Source of the DNA: Planctomycetota bacterium
GTDB taxonomy: Bacteria > Planctomycetota > Planctomycetia > Pirellulales > Lacipirellulaceae
DNA length: 64,000 nucleotides
Reading direction: 5' to 3'
Assembly: GCA_013152205.1 (NCBI GenBank)
Contig: JAADGV010000053.1
Span: forward strand, 1 to 64,000
Shown: positions 38,339 to 47,883 of the stretch, piece by piece
Position numbering within the stretch: position 1 is the first letter of the stretch
How the letters are laid out: each line of letters starts with the position of its first letter
Position numbers and translations under genes: made by a program
The notes under the pieces: generated by a model
Told to the model about the DNA's origin: nothing
The model's input: only the letters and a program-made list of their open reading frames with translations
The model's database searches: none

Positions 38339-39406
38339 CGACGACTCTTCGCTCTCCGCGCGTCGGGCCAAAAACCAATCCGCTCCTCCCGCCACGATAT
38401 GCTGCAACAGCGTCGCCAGCACGATTATCAGTATCACTCGCGGCTCTTCGTGCAGCACTTCGCCCGCCAGCACCAACGCTAGCCCGGTGTGCTTCATGCT
38501 AAACCCAAAAGCCAAAGCGATGCCCGACGCCCGGTCCAGCTTCAACAGACAGCTTAGCACCCAAGCGCTCACCAAGCCCAACATCGACAGCGACACCGCC
38601 AGCACGGCTGACACCAACAGAGTCTCTGCACCTTCGCCATCAAATACCTTCGGCATGGCCAACGACGCATTTGTGTAATTCAGCGTCAGCAACGCCATCG
38701 CACTGACAAGACGAATCGCTCCACGCGCACGATCAATTCGATCTGGCCCCGCCAGCCGATTGACCACCACACCTGCTATCGAAGGTAAAATCACCCAGAT
38801 AATAAAAAACGTACCCGAAAATTGGGCGACTAATCGCTCGCACTGCGCTGTCTCTTGCTCCGACAGCACCAGCCCCATTAGCTTGAGCATCTGAGGTGCC
38901 GCCAGCGGGCTGAGCACAATCGTCATTACGATTAGCCCTAAACCTAACGCCATGTTGCCCCGCGCATTCTGACACCAGGCAACCGAGGAATTTGCCACCG
39001 GCATGGCCGCGACCAGGGCCAAACCGACCATCATGCCCGGGGTCACGTACTCGCCCAACAGCAAAGGCAACGCCCACCCGAGCAAGCCGACGAAGCCTGC
39101 GGGCACCACCCAAATGGCAACCAGCGCAAGCAGCAATACCGCGGGACGTTGCAATAAATTTTGAACACGCGACCAACGGACCACGACCGCGGCACAGAAC
39201 AGCAGCAGGGCCAACAAGAGCATGGGCGCGGTCACGACGCCGACGGAGGGTTGGGTTACCGAAAGCCCTCGAATCGCTAACCCCGGGCCTGGAAATACTG
39301 CTGCTAGCAGGTAGCTGGCCACCAACAACCATAGAAAGTTGGTGTGTACCCAACTAGCAAAAGCGGTCAGACGCCGGGTGCCGTTGCTACTATCAGTTGA
39401 CGCCAT
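38294..39406 (-). CDS. Bile acid:sodium symporter family (SBF) transporter
   Basis: A 370-residue inner-membrane protein with about nine to ten hydrophobic segments. The SBF fold is suggested by PMLLLALLLFCAAVVVR, MMVGLALVAAMPVANSSVAWCQNARGNMALGLGLIVMTIVLSP (the conserved crossover with N/S residues binding Na+) and ALAFGFSMKHTGLALVLAGEVL near the C-terminus. Substrates of bacterial members include bile acids, pantoate and other organic anions; none can be predicted here. ATG 39406 is used; TTG 39421 is an alternative. It is convergent with the cyclase-kinase gene, with the last 45 bp overlapping. Confidence 0.85.
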   Translation of the reverse strand: MASTDSSNGTRRLTAFASWVHTNFLWLLVASYLLAAVFPGPGLAIRGLSVTQPSVGVVTAPMLLLALLLFCAAVVVRWSRVQNLLQRPAVLLLALVAIWVVPAGFVGLLGWALPLLLGEYVTPGMMVGLALVAAMPVANSSVAWCQNARGNMALGLGLIVMTIVLSPLAAPQMLKLMGLVLSEQETAQCERLVAQFSGTFFIIWVILPSIAGVVVNRLAGPDRIDRARGAIRLVSAMALLTLNYTNASLAMPKVFDGEGAETLLVSAVLAVSLSMLGLVSAWVLSCLLKLDRASGIALAFGFSMKHTGLALVLAGEVLHEEPRVILIIVLATLLQHIVAGGADWFLARRAESEESSSLDCRGLHQDNPTG

Positions 39407-39722
39407 CGCGAGTATCGGCAAGCGGATTGCCGTAGGAAGCCAAGGTTAATGAAAGCTTCACCAACCAACGGAAACCTGTGAAGCAAACTCCAGGATACCA
39501 GAACGCCCCGAATATTTCAGCCTCGACTTCCCGGGCAACTGCAAAGTCGGTGGGATCCACCAAGGTTCAAAAAGCTAAGATAACCGCAGCGCGGCCTTTG
39601 GCCGCAAACAAAAAAAGGGAACCGCTAATCGGCGCTAATACACGCTAATGGGTAAGAACAGGCGAAAATAGGTTCCATAGTTGCAAATTTGAATCGTGGC
39701 AAACCTGGGCGGCTGGTGGTTG
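39407..39722. repeat. Intergenic region with GCGGCCTTTGGCCGC/GCGCTAATACACGCTAAT repeat (39584-39651)
   Basis: No gene seen. 39584-39651 is the second copy of the unit at 24985-25052, differing in only a few bases. Just upstream, CAACTGCAAAGTCGGT (about 39538-39553) resembles an arm of the ACGATTGCAAAGTC family. Confidence 0.65.
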
Positions 39723-40532
39723 TCAAACACCCAGTTGGCGATTTAGCTCGTCGAGATCTCGCCGTAGCTCGTCAGTCTCGCTCTGAATTTGCTCGCGAAA
39801 CTCTGTGAACTGCTCCTTTAGCGCGACTACTTCGTTGCGCAGGGCCTGCAACGCATCCGTCTCACATACTCCCGTAACACTCAAAGGGGCTGGTGTTGGG
39901 GCACTTTGCGGGGCTGCTGAAGCAGCAGACGCCGGGGGGGGTGTTGGGGGGGCGTCGACCTTTAGGTTGCCGTGTTCGGCTCGGACCTTCTCAAGCTCTT
40001 GCTCTTGATACAGCGCGTGTGTTACCACACAGCCACGACCTGGCGGAGTCAGGAAAATCACCAAGCCTTTTTGCTGCAAACTGTCGACAATCGGTCGAAG
40101 TTCTGAGATGCCTTTGATCGGCTCCATCCGTGCGGCTCGACCGCGTAGCTCGCCCAAGGTTTGCGCTCCACGCAGCAACAACTCGGCCATCACCGCCAAT
40201 TCCACCTTGTCGACGCCAAGCCAGTCGTACAGCAGATGCCGATACTTATCGACGCGGCCATCCCCTTGAATCACTGCGGCCGCACCCACTGCCCGCAGCC
40301 GCTCGATCGCATCGTCCACCTGGCCCTCGTCCAGTTGCATCTGCGGAAAGCGATTGCTTTTCTGATTGCAACCGTTCACCAGAGCATTCGACGAGAGCGG
40401 ATAATTCTCGGGCGTCGTCTTAGCTTTTTCGACCATCACGCCGACTACCCGACGGTCAATCCGCTCTAAGGGCTGCCACCGAGCCCCCGATTCCGCCTCA
40501 GAAGTCTGATTTTCGCTCATCTGCTCTGCCAT
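39723..40532 (-). CDS. YceH/DUF480 family protein
   Basis: A 269-residue cytoplasmic protein of the DUF480/YceH family, which folds as two winged helices. The family start is seen as RWQPLERIDRRVVGVMVEKAKTTPENYPLSSNALVNGCNQKSNR, followed by VLELA-type helices and LLLRGAQTLGELRGRAARM. The C-terminal third adds a Pro/Ala-rich linker and a short coiled coil (LRNEVVALKEQFTEFREQIQ). The function of the family is not established. ATG 40532 was chosen; ATG 40520 is also possible. It is divergent from alaS with 145 bp between starts. Confidence 0.88.
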   Translation of the reverse strand: MAEQMSENQTSEAESGARWQPLERIDRRVVGVMVEKAKTTPENYPLSSNALVNGCNQKSNRFPQMQLDEGQVDDAIERLRAVGAAAVIQGDGRVDKYRHLLYDWLGVDKVELAVMAELLLRGAQTLGELRGRAARMEPIKGISELRPIVDSLQQKGLVIFLTPPGRGCVVTHALYQEQELEKVRAEHGNLKVDAPPTPPPASAASAAPQSAPTPAPLSVTGVCETDALQALRNEVVALKEQFTEFREQIQSETDELRRDLDELNRQLGV

Positions 40533-40677
40533 TGCTTGGTTTGAGAAGGGAGAATTGTTGCCACAGTCTACGCCGTAGCCCATCGCAGGGCCACCACACC
40601 CCCCTCCTCTCTCCCGCTCACTCGCGATATCATAGGAGGCTCCCAGTTTCTCCGAACCCACACCAGCCCGCTGATCT

Positions 40678-43521
40678 ATGAAAACTGACGAACTTCGCGA
40701 AAAGTACCTTGCCTTCTTTGAAACCAAGGGACACAGCCGACAGCCGAGCGATGTGCTTGTGCCGACCTGGGATCCGTCGGTGCTGTTTACTCCTGCGGGA
40801 ATGAATCAATTCAAAGATCATTTTCTCGGCAAAGTAAAACTCGACTTCACCCGTGCCACCACTTGTCAGAAATGCCTTCGCACCGGCGACATCGACAACG
40901 TGGGCCGTACTGCTTATCACCACACTTTTTTTGAAATGCTCGGCAACTTTAGCTTTGGCGACTACTTCAAGCGAGAAGCCATCCATTGGGCCTGGGAATT
41001 TCTTACCGATAAAAAGTGGCTTGGCCTTGATCCCGATCGCCTTACAGTGACCGTCTACAAAGACGACCACGAAGCGGCTGAAATTTGGGCCAACGAGGTG
41101 AAGCTTCCGAACGCCCGCATCGAGCGGATGGAAGAAGACGAAAACTTTTGGCCTGCCAGCGCGCCTAGCCAAGGGCCTGACGGCGTCTGTGGGCCTTGTA
41201 GCGAAATCTACTTCCACCCCGAGAATGGTGAGTCCGTCGAAATCTGGAATCTTGTTTTCACCCAATTCAATCGCGTTGGCGATCCGCCCGACAACCTCCG
41301 TCCGCTGCCTTCGAAAAACATTGATACCGGCATGGGCCTTGAACGAACGGTCGCCACCCTGCAAGGAGTGCCGACCAACTATCACATCGACAGCCTTATG
41401 CCGATCGTCGAGGCGGCGGCTGAAGTCTGTGGCGTGAAGTACCAACTCGATAGCGAAGCCGGCCGACGCTGTCGTCGTATTACCGACCACGTCCGCGCCT
41501 GCACCTTTGCGGTCCACGAAAACGTCTACCCTGGGGCCAACAAAGAAAAATACGTCGTCAAGCGCCTACTACGTCGTGCTGTCCTTGATGGGCATCAGCT
41601 TGGTCTTCGTGAGCCTTTCCTGCACACGTTGGTTCCGAAGGTCGTCGAGATGATGAGCAATGCCTATCCCGAGCTTACCGAAACGGCTGATCGTGTCGCC
41701 CAAGTCATCAAAAAAGAAGAGGCGAATTTCTTCGGCACCATCGACGATGGGCTTAGCCGCATCGAACGCGCCTTTGACGACATGCGTGCCCACGATCGCG
41801 TGAAAATCGAGGGCGCCGTCGCAGCCGAGCTTTACCAAACCTACGGTGTGCCGCCTGAGCTATTCGAAGCCCTTGCTGCCGAACACAACCTGACGTTCGA
41901 TTGGGATGGCTACGCCCAAGCCATGCAGGAGCATGGCGAGGTCTCTGGCAAAGTCCAGCATACGGTCATGGGCGCCAAAGGCCCCATCGACTCGCTCAAG
42001 CACGCTCTGCATAGCACCGAATTTGTCGGCTACGAAACTACGGAAGCCGAGGCCACCGTCAAAGGCATCGTCACCGGTTCGGGTGCCGACTCTCACCTTT
42101 GCGATCAGATGAAAGAGCAAGGATGCGGCGACCTTATTCGCGTGGTCCTCGATCGCACTCCGTTCTACGGCGAAAGCGGCGGCCAAGTTGGTGATACGGG
42201 TCAACTTGTTGGCGAAGGTTTTGAGTTTGAGGTTGTCAACACGCAAAAAGATGGGCAACTCTTTATTCACCACGGCCACCTCCGCAAAGGAGTGATGCAC
42301 GAAGGCGACTCGGTCGAAGCGATTGTCGACAGTTCGCGACGCGATGGCATTCGCCGTGCCCACTCTGCCACGCACCTCCTCCACCACGCCCTTCAAAAAC
42401 ATCTCGGCACGCACGCCCAGCAGCAAGGCTCGAAGGTCGAGGAGGATAGTCTGCGTTTCGACTTCACTAACCTCAGCCCGGTCACCAGCGAGCAACTCTC
42501 GGCCATCGCAGCCGACGTCGAAGAACAGATCGCTGCCCAGGCCCCCATCGGTTGGCAAGTCCTTCCCTTGGCCGAAGCTCGCAGCCAAGGCGCGATGATG
42601 CTCTTTGGCGAAAAGTACCCCGACCCTGTTCGCATGGTCTCGATGAGCTCCGAAGCAGGAAAAGCATTCAGCAAAGAACTCTGCGGGGGCACCCATCTAC
42701 AAAACACGAGTGAAGTCGAAGCCTTCGAAATCATCAGCGAAGAGGGCGTTGCTGCTGGTACTCGTCGCATCACGGCGTTCACAGGAAAACGGGCTGCCGA
42801 ACATGCCAGTCAAACCAAGCAGGCATTGGCGGCCAGCGCCGAACTCGTGGGTTGCGACCCCGCCAATCTTGCCACCGGCGTCGCCCAACTTATCGAACAA
42901 CAGCGCGAGCTGAAAAAGCTTTTGGCCTCGGGCGGTACACTAGAATCTGCACAGCCGGCGTCGACCTCCGCTGAGTCCAACGCCCCTGCACCAACTGCGG
43001 CCCAGGCGAAAGCGGTTCTTGCCGAGACGGGCCAGTTGCTCTCGGTCGCCCCGTTGGCTACGCCCAAACGTATCGCCGCGATCAAACAGGAAGTTGAATC
43101 TTTGCGAGACCGCCTGGGGCAACGCGCGACTGCTGGGCCCATTACCGCCGACAGCTTGTTGGAGCATGCTGAAACCTTGGGCGATATTATCATCGTTGTG
43201 GCCGAAGCTCCGACGGCTGAGGCCAATCTGATGCGGCAACTCATCGACCAAATTCGCAAAAAAACGGGTTCCGCGGCTGTTCTGCTTGCCAGCACCGAAG
43301 GCGACGACAAAGTGACGCTCGTCGCGGGAGTTTCCAAAGATCTCCAAGAAAAAGGTGCGCACGCGGGCAACTGGATTCGCCCCGTCGCCCAAGCCATGGG
43401 CGGCAACGGCGGTGGCCGACCCGACATGGCCCAAGCCGGCGGCAAGCAACCGGCGAAGCTGCCCCAGGCACTTGAAGTTGCTAGAAAAACAATCGCCGAA
43501 ATGATTGGCAACTCAACGTGA
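40678..43521 (+). CDS. alaS: Alanyl-tRNA synthetase
   Basis: A 947-residue class II tRNA synthetase that charges tRNA-Ala and clears mischarged Ser/Gly. The catalytic core starts with ELREKYLAFFETKGH and contains FTPAGMNQFKDHFLG, RTAYHHTFFEMLGNFSFGDYFK and the motif 3 region TGMGLERTVA. The editing domain has the zinc ligands HSATH (562-566) and C669-G-G-T-H673. The C-Ala oligomerisation domain ends with the glycine-rich GGNGGGRPDMAQAGG. About 70 residues longer than E. coli AlaRS, mainly from insertions around the Ala/Ser/Pro-rich stretch near 750-785. ATG 40678 gives the canonical start. Confidence 0.97.
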   Translation: MKTDELREKYLAFFETKGHSRQPSDVLVPTWDPSVLFTPAGMNQFKDHFLGKVKLDFTRATTCQKCLRTGDIDNVGRTAYHHTFFEMLGNFSFGDYFKREAIHWAWEFLTDKKWLGLDPDRLTVTVYKDDHEAAEIWANEVKLPNARIERMEEDENFWPASAPSQGPDGVCGPCSEIYFHPENGESVEIWNLVFTQFNRVGDPPDNLRPLPSKNIDTGMGLERTVATLQGVPTNYHIDSLMPIVEAAAEVCGVKYQLDSEAGRRCRRITDHVRACTFAVHENVYPGANKEKYVVKRLLRRAVLDGHQLGLREPFLHTLVPKVVEMMSNAYPELTETADRVAQVIKKEEANFFGTIDDGLSRIERAFDDMRAHDRVKIEGAVAAELYQTYGVPPELFEALAAEHNLTFDWDGYAQAMQEHGEVSGKVQHTVMGAKGPIDSLKHALHSTEFVGYETTEAEATVKGIVTGSGADSHLCDQMKEQGCGDLIRVVLDRTPFYGESGGQVGDTGQLVGEGFEFEVVNTQKDGQLFIHHGHLRKGVMHEGDSVEAIVDSSRRDGIRRAHSATHLLHHALQKHLGTHAQQQGSKVEEDSLRFDFTNLSPVTSEQLSAIAADVEEQIAAQAPIGWQVLPLAEARSQGAMMLFGEKYPDPVRMVSMSSEAGKAFSKELCGGTHLQNTSEVEAFEIISEEGVAAGTRRITAFTGKRAAEHASQTKQALAASAELVGCDPANLATGVAQLIEQQRELKKLLASGGTLESAQPASTSAESNAPAPTAAQAKAVLAETGQLLSVAPLATPKRIAAIKQEVESLRDRLGQRATAGPITADSLLEHAETLGDIIIVVAEAPTAEANLMRQLIDQIRKKTGSAAVLLASTEGDDKVTLVAGVSKDLQEKGAHAGNWIRPVAQAMGGNGGGRPDMAQAGGKQPAKLPQALEVARKTIAEMIGNST

Positions 43522-43537
43522 AAAGGCAGGCATGAAA

Positions 43538-43575
43538 AAGCCCGCGAATCACGCGAATAAACGCGAAAAGGCTCC
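43538..43575. repeat. AGCCCGCGAATCACGCGAAT solo motif
   Basis: Same sequence as the inner arm of the element at 13507-13704, here as a single arm between alaS and the NIPSNAP gene. Confidence 0.65.
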
Positions 43576-43629
43576 TTTCTTTCCGTTTGAATTAACAACT
43601 AGAACGCCCAGCAAATGAGGACTATTCCT

Positions 43630-44409
43630 ATGAAACGACGCACTTTCCTCCAAGCTTCGACCGCCTCCGCAGCACTTGCCGGCACCAGTAGTTTGGCTCA
43701 GGCGGCGCTCCACCCTACCCCGTCGGCTGATTACTACGAATTTCGCACCTATCGTTTAGACACGCTCGACCAACAAAAACTCGTTGGGGACTACCTCGAA
43801 AAGGCGGCTTTTCCTGCTTGGAAACGTTTGCAAATCGGCCCGGTGGGTGTCTTTACCGAAATCGGCGATGCTCCCACACCCTCGATCCATGTTCTGCTCA
43901 CCTATTCCTCGATTCAGCAATTTGCTGATGCGCGTGCTGGTCTCGAAGCCGACTCCCAGTATCAATCTGCCGCCCGAGAATATCATAGCGTCACCAAAGA
44001 CAGCCCTGCTTTTGCCCGCATCGAAAGCTCATTTATGGTCGCCTTTGCAGGCATGCCAAGAATCGCCCCTTCCAATGGCGGCCCGCGTGTTTTGGAGCTT
44101 CGAACCTACGAAAGCTACAGCGAATCGAAAGCTCGTCGGAAAGTTGATATGTTCAACGACGGCGAAATCCCTATCTTCGGGGGCGTCGGGCTTACGCCGG
44201 TGTTCTTTGGCGAAACGCTCATTGGTCCGCGCGTTCCCAACCTTAAATACATGCTGCAAACCGACGACCTTGAAAGCAACCAAGCCGGCTGGAAACGCTT
44301 TATCGTCGACCCCGACTGGGTCAGGATGCGCGACCTACCCAAATACGCAGACACGGTATCTAAAATAGCGAAGCTCTACCTCGTCCCCACTGGGTACTCT
44401 GAGATTTAG
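43630..44409 (+). CDS. Tat-exported NIPSNAP-family protein
   Basis: A 259-residue protein. The Tat signal KRRTFLQASTASAALAG is at 2-18 with cleavage near AQA-A. Two NIPSNAP-like ferredoxin-fold halves follow: YYEFRTYRLDTLDQQKLVGDYL and PRVLELRTYESYSESKARRKVDMFN. Such dimeric alpha-beta barrel proteins are frequent in planctomycetes with unknown function. ATG 43630 has GAGG 9 bases upstream. No partner genes are adjacent in the same operon. Confidence 0.88.
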   Translation: MKRRTFLQASTASAALAGTSSLAQAALHPTPSADYYEFRTYRLDTLDQQKLVGDYLEKAAFPAWKRLQIGPVGVFTEIGDAPTPSIHVLLTYSSIQQFADARAGLEADSQYQSAAREYHSVTKDSPAFARIESSFMVAFAGMPRIAPSNGGPRVLELRTYESYSESKARRKVDMFNDGEIPIFGGVGLTPVFFGETLIGPRVPNLKYMLQTDDLESNQAGWKRFIVDPDWVRMRDLPKYADTVSKIAKLYLVPTGYSEI

Positions 44410-44686
44410 CCCGATAAAACGCCTGTAACTTGTACGGATGCTAGCAATTCTTGGCGTCTGTCGAGTTGCGTCTTGGTAATTCGCGCAAGTCAGGCAAAGC
44501 CGCCGACCCTTTTGCTTTGAATCGACGTAATACGGTTGTTAGCCGACCACGCTTGTTTCAATCGGGCAGATCGGTTTAAGATGCACTATCGGGGAAGGGC
44601 GAGCACTCCGTGCGACTTGCATTTGACGGAGTTTTGTGAGGGCTCGTCCAACGGTGAGCCACTTGCTTGGATCAGGAGCCAGCGCA

Positions 44687-45064
44687 ATGTCTAAACTACA
44701 ATTGGAGAAGGCTAGAATCGGATCGGTCGACCGCGGCCCCGATTGGCTGTTCGTTCGACTACAGCGGCCCGAGGATCTGCACCTCGAAAAAGTTGCCGAC
44801 CAACTTTGGGAATTGCTCAACAAGCATTTCATCTACCGGCTGGTTTTGGAAATGGACGACGTCGAGATGCTTCCGAGCCAATTGATCGGGCAGCTCATCA
44901 TGTTGCAAAAACGGGTTCTTCAGCACGATGGCGCACTGCGTCTCTGTGGACTATCATCCCAGTGTGAAGATGCGCTCCGCCTCTGCCGACTCGACCACGT
45001 TTTCCCTAACTTCGATTGCCGCTCTGACGCTGTTTATGGCAGTACGCATCCGAAGCCTCGCTAG
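44687..45064 (+). CDS. STAS-domain protein (anti-sigma-factor antagonist type)
   Basis: A 125-residue cytoplasmic protein with a STAS fold. The central strand-helix VLEMDDVEMLPSQLIGQLIMLQKRV corresponds to the region that carries the phosphorylatable Ser in SpoIIAA-like antagonists (Ser64 region), and the later ALRLCGLSSQCEDALRLCRLDHVFPNFD is the typical second half. It would bind a partner anti-sigma factor or sensor; none is encoded nearby. ATG 44687 has AGGAG 8 bases upstream. The 277 bp before it hold no recognisable gene. It converges with the HDOD gene, and the stop codon lies in a repeat. Confidence 0.82.
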   Translation: MSKLQLEKARIGSVDRGPDWLFVRLQRPEDLHLEKVADQLWELLNKHFIYRLVLEMDDVEMLPSQLIGQLIMLQKRVLQHDGALRLCGLSSQCEDALRLCRLDHVFPNFDCRSDAVYGSTHPKPR

Positions 45065-45137
45065 AGCGTTTTGCTTTTTCTGTTCGCAAAAGGTGTTCTA
45101 CGGGAGGATGTCGTGGCCGACACCGCTAACGACTGCT
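45061..45137 (+). repeat. GTGGCCGACACCGCTAACG dispersed repeat
   Basis: T-rich part with TTTTTCTGTTCGCAAAA, then GTGGCCGACACCGCTAACG. Other copies: 46289-46375, 48345-48421, 55356-55435 and, inside a gene, 60530-60590. It begins on the STAS stop codon and fills the gap between two convergent genes. Confidence 0.72.
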
Positions 45138-45145
45138 ATTTGGTT

Positions 45146-46153
45146 TCAAACGCTCGATACTAGCGTTTCTAGACCGCCTAGGTAGTCTTCTGAGTCGAGG
45201 GCTGCCTGTTCGTATTGTTCGCGTGCTTGCTGTTCGACCTCTTCTAAATTGATTTCGCCGTCGAGCTGGACGCCAAAGATTTCCATGCTTTCGTTGATCG
45301 CCTCCTCGGTTCTCAAGGCTAGCGTTATCAGCTCGTCTACTTTCAGGCCCAACCGCCGATTCAGCACTTGCTGCAACGGTTGCATGTACGCACATGCCGG
45401 GTTCCACAATACCTCGGTCATCAAGTTCGCTGACAGCAGGAGATGGTTGAGCGTCGGCGACAGGGGCAAATAGGTATGATGATTGGCCACGGCATCGATC
45501 AACTCCGTGGGCAACTGCCACCTCTGTAGCAATTGCTGCCCGACCGCCATGTGATCGAACCCAAACAGCTCTCGCTCGGCCTTGACCAACTCGATCGTAT
45601 GATCCGGCTCGTCGGCAATCTCGACGTAACGCTCGGTTTCGAGTTGCGCGATCACGAGCATTCCCAGATCGGCAAGCAACCCGGCAGCAAATGCGGTATC
45701 GGCGTTGGCCCCTTTGTCGTCGGATAGTTCCGCACATTTCCGTGCAGCGGCCGCCATCGTCAGCGATCGCTTCCAATACATTTGATGAAACTGAGCCGGA
45801 GCGCCACTCACCAAGGTTTTTACCAAACCAAAGCTTAATACGGCCAGCCGTAGCGGTCGACGCCCCAAATAGGTTACGGCGTGGGGCAAGCTTGTTACCG
45901 TCTGCGATAGCCCGTAATAGGAGGAATTCACTAGCCGCAAAATCGACGCTGCCAAGGCCGGGTCGTGCTCTAAGCACTTTGCAACGTCAACGATTTCGAA
46001 GTCGGGGTCTTTGGTTTTCTCCATCACTTGCAAAGCGATGACGGGTGAACTGTGCAGCTTATCTAGTCGGTTTAACAATTCACCAATCGCGGTATCTTGC
46101 TCTTCTTCTGAGGCCGACATTTTACGAGACTCATTTGCAACCGACAGATTCAT
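45146..46153 (-). CDS. HDOD-domain signalling protein
   Basis: A 335-residue cytoplasmic protein with an HDOD domain (about 30-230): SSPVIALQVMEKTKDPDF, EHDPALAASILRLVNSSYYGLSQTVTSLPHAVTYLG, and FAAGLLADLGMLVIAQL and NHHTYLPL are the usual landmarks. HDOD proteins resemble HD phosphohydrolases but lack the full metal site, and they act in regulation, often beside response regulators. The neighbouring divergent CheB and response-regulator genes fit that context. ATG 46153 is preceded by AGAGGGC. Confidence 0.88.
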   Translation of the reverse strand: MNLSVANESRKMSASEEEQDTAIGELLNRLDKLHSSPVIALQVMEKTKDPDFEIVDVAKCLEHDPALAASILRLVNSSYYGLSQTVTSLPHAVTYLGRRPLRLAVLSFGLVKTLVSGAPAQFHQMYWKRSLTMAAAARKCAELSDDKGANADTAFAAGLLADLGMLVIAQLETERYVEIADEPDHTIELVKAERELFGFDHMAVGQQLLQRWQLPTELIDAVANHHTYLPLSPTLNHLLLSANLMTEVLWNPACAYMQPLQQVLNRRLGLKVDELITLALRTEEAINESMEIFGVQLDGEINLEEVEQQAREQYEQAALDSEDYLGGLETLVSSV

Positions 46154-46642
46154 ACGATCATTGCCCTCTGTGAAAATTACTGTTGGTTTCTGCTCAACTT
46201 GCCCCCTGGAGCAAGGCGAGTTTGCATTACAACTATAGCATTCCTCCTTTAGCGATTGTGCCGACTGTTGCGCCGAGCCGACTTTTCTACTAGAGCGATT
46301 TTGCCTTTTCCTTGCGGAGAGCGTTTTCCTTTTTTTGTGGCGTGGCCGCCACCGCTAACGGATGTTGTTTCTTGTGCCGAATAGCCATGACTTCGAAACA
46401 CATTTTACTTAGGGGCTATAACACCACTTCCAAAACGATACTACGTTATGCGTTGGCTGTAGTGCTGGTAGCGCGTCGGGTGCATGATGGCATAACACCA
46501 TCCCCCGGGAAAATGCCTTTAGGATGTTGTTGGTTTTCTTGACTCATGGGCACCTCAGTCTATGTTTGTGTGGCGCTACCCGAGGTGTAGTGTCGTAAAA
46601 ATATCTTCGGTGTAAATAGAACCATCTTCCCGCTAGGCGACC
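46154..46642. repeat. Divergent intergenic region with GTGGCCGCCACCGCTAACG repeat (46289-46375)
   Basis: 489 bp between HDOD and cheB. 46289-46375 is a copy of the family at 45061, with GTGGCGTGGCCGCCAC as a palindrome. A small hairpin GATGGCATAACACCATC follows near 46492. A short open frame running from 46312 through the repeat is not supported as a gene. Promoters for both genes should lie here. Confidence 0.6.
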
Positions 46643-47755
46643 ATGGCTAACAAACTCATTCGTGTATTAGTGGTAGACGACTCCGCCTTACTGCGTGAGA
46701 TTCTTTGCGATATTGTGGAGAGTTCAGAAGGACTCGTGGTCGCAGGTACGGCCAAAGATGGCGAGGACGCGCTGGTTAAGATCGCTGAGTTGCAGCCGGA
46801 CATCGTGACCCTTGATGTCCAGATGCCCAAGATGGACGGATTGGAAACCTTAGACGCTATCCTGCGGACCAACCCCATACCCGTCATCATGGTTAGTGCG
46901 GTGACGCAGCGAGCGGCGGACACAACGCTTCAAGCGCTGGAACGAGGAGCGCTGGACTATATTGCTAAGCCCGACAGTTTGAAGTCGACCAATACGGCAT
47001 TCCGCCACGAGCTGCTCCAAAAAATACGTAACATGGTCGGCACCGACGTGAAGCGAGTTCTTCGCATTCGCCAAGCTCGCACTCGGCGATCAGCCATGAA
47101 GGCAAACACGAGCCACACCACGACAACATCTGGCAATCAAGCGTTGCAGGCCTACGATGACTGTTGTATCGCTTTGGGTATTTCTACTGGAGGCCCGCCG
47201 GCGTTGACCGGATTGTTTCAATTATTGGAACCGCCCTTACCCCCCATTGTCGTTGTTCAGCACATGCCGAAAAATTTCACGGCCCCGTTCGCAGCAAGGC
47301 TTGATTCGATTTCGCCAATAGCTGTCAGGGAAGCGAAGACTGGCGATGTATTGCGACCTAACGAGGCTCTAGTCGCACCCGGCGGCTCTCATCTTCGCTT
47401 ACGACGTCAAGGTTCTCGTGTCGTCGTACAAATTCGAGATGGCGAATCGGTGAGCGGGCATAAGCCTTCGGTGGATGTGATGATGCATCATGCGTCGGAA
47501 GCTTATCAAGATCGCTGCTTGGGTGTGATCATGACAGGGATGGGGCATGATGGGGCGGAAGGATGCGGCGAAATCCGTAAGGCTGGCGGCTATGTCTTGG
47601 GGCAAAATGGAGCGAGTTCCGACGTTTACGGAATGAATAAGGTGGCGTTCACCCAAGGCAATGTGGATGAACAATTTGCGTTGGATGATCTGCCGGCGAT
47701 CCTTTCACGACAATGCAAGAAGATGTTTCAACCTGTGGCGGCTAATGCAGTGTGA
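46643..47755 (+). CDS. cheB: Chemotaxis-type protein-glutamate methylesterase
   Basis: A 370-residue response regulator/methylesterase that demethylates or deamidates receptor glutamates. The receiver domain shows VVDDSALLRE and phospho-acceptor Asp58 in TLDVQMPKMDG, with Lys109 in IAKP. A linker of ~50 residues precedes the catalytic domain with Ser181 (GISTGGP), His207 (VQHMPKNFT) and Asp303 (MTGMGHDGAEG). Normal length. No cheA, cheR or receptor gene lies in the window, so its partners must be elsewhere. ATG 46643 gives MANKLIRVLVVDDS. Confidence 0.95.
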   Translation: MANKLIRVLVVDDSALLREILCDIVESSEGLVVAGTAKDGEDALVKIAELQPDIVTLDVQMPKMDGLETLDAILRTNPIPVIMVSAVTQRAADTTLQALERGALDYIAKPDSLKSTNTAFRHELLQKIRNMVGTDVKRVLRIRQARTRRSAMKANTSHTTTTSGNQALQAYDDCCIALGISTGGPPALTGLFQLLEPPLPPIVVVQHMPKNFTAPFAARLDSISPIAVREAKTGDVLRPNEALVAPGGSHLRLRRQGSRVVVQIRDGESVSGHKPSVDVMMHHASEAYQDRCLGVIMTGMGHDGAEGCGEIRKAGGYVLGQNGASSDVYGMNKVAFTQGNVDEQFALDDLPAILSRQCKKMFQPVAANAV

Positions 47756-47883
47756 CGAAGACAAACCGCGGACAAGTTTCGGCCTCGGCTACGCACCGTT
47801 AGTTGGCTGAGCTAAAAACTCGGCCGAAAACATTAGAAACAAATAAAAAATTTCAACTACCACTTTCAAACGGGAATCATCTC

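Noticed and set aside
41860-42696. Long open frame antisense to alaS
   Set aside because: Same reason; alaS is certain on the plus strand.
46312-46542. Short open frame before cheB
   Set aside because: Its N-terminal half is the GTGGCCGCCACCGCTAACG repeat and the rest has no ribosome-binding site or family motif.
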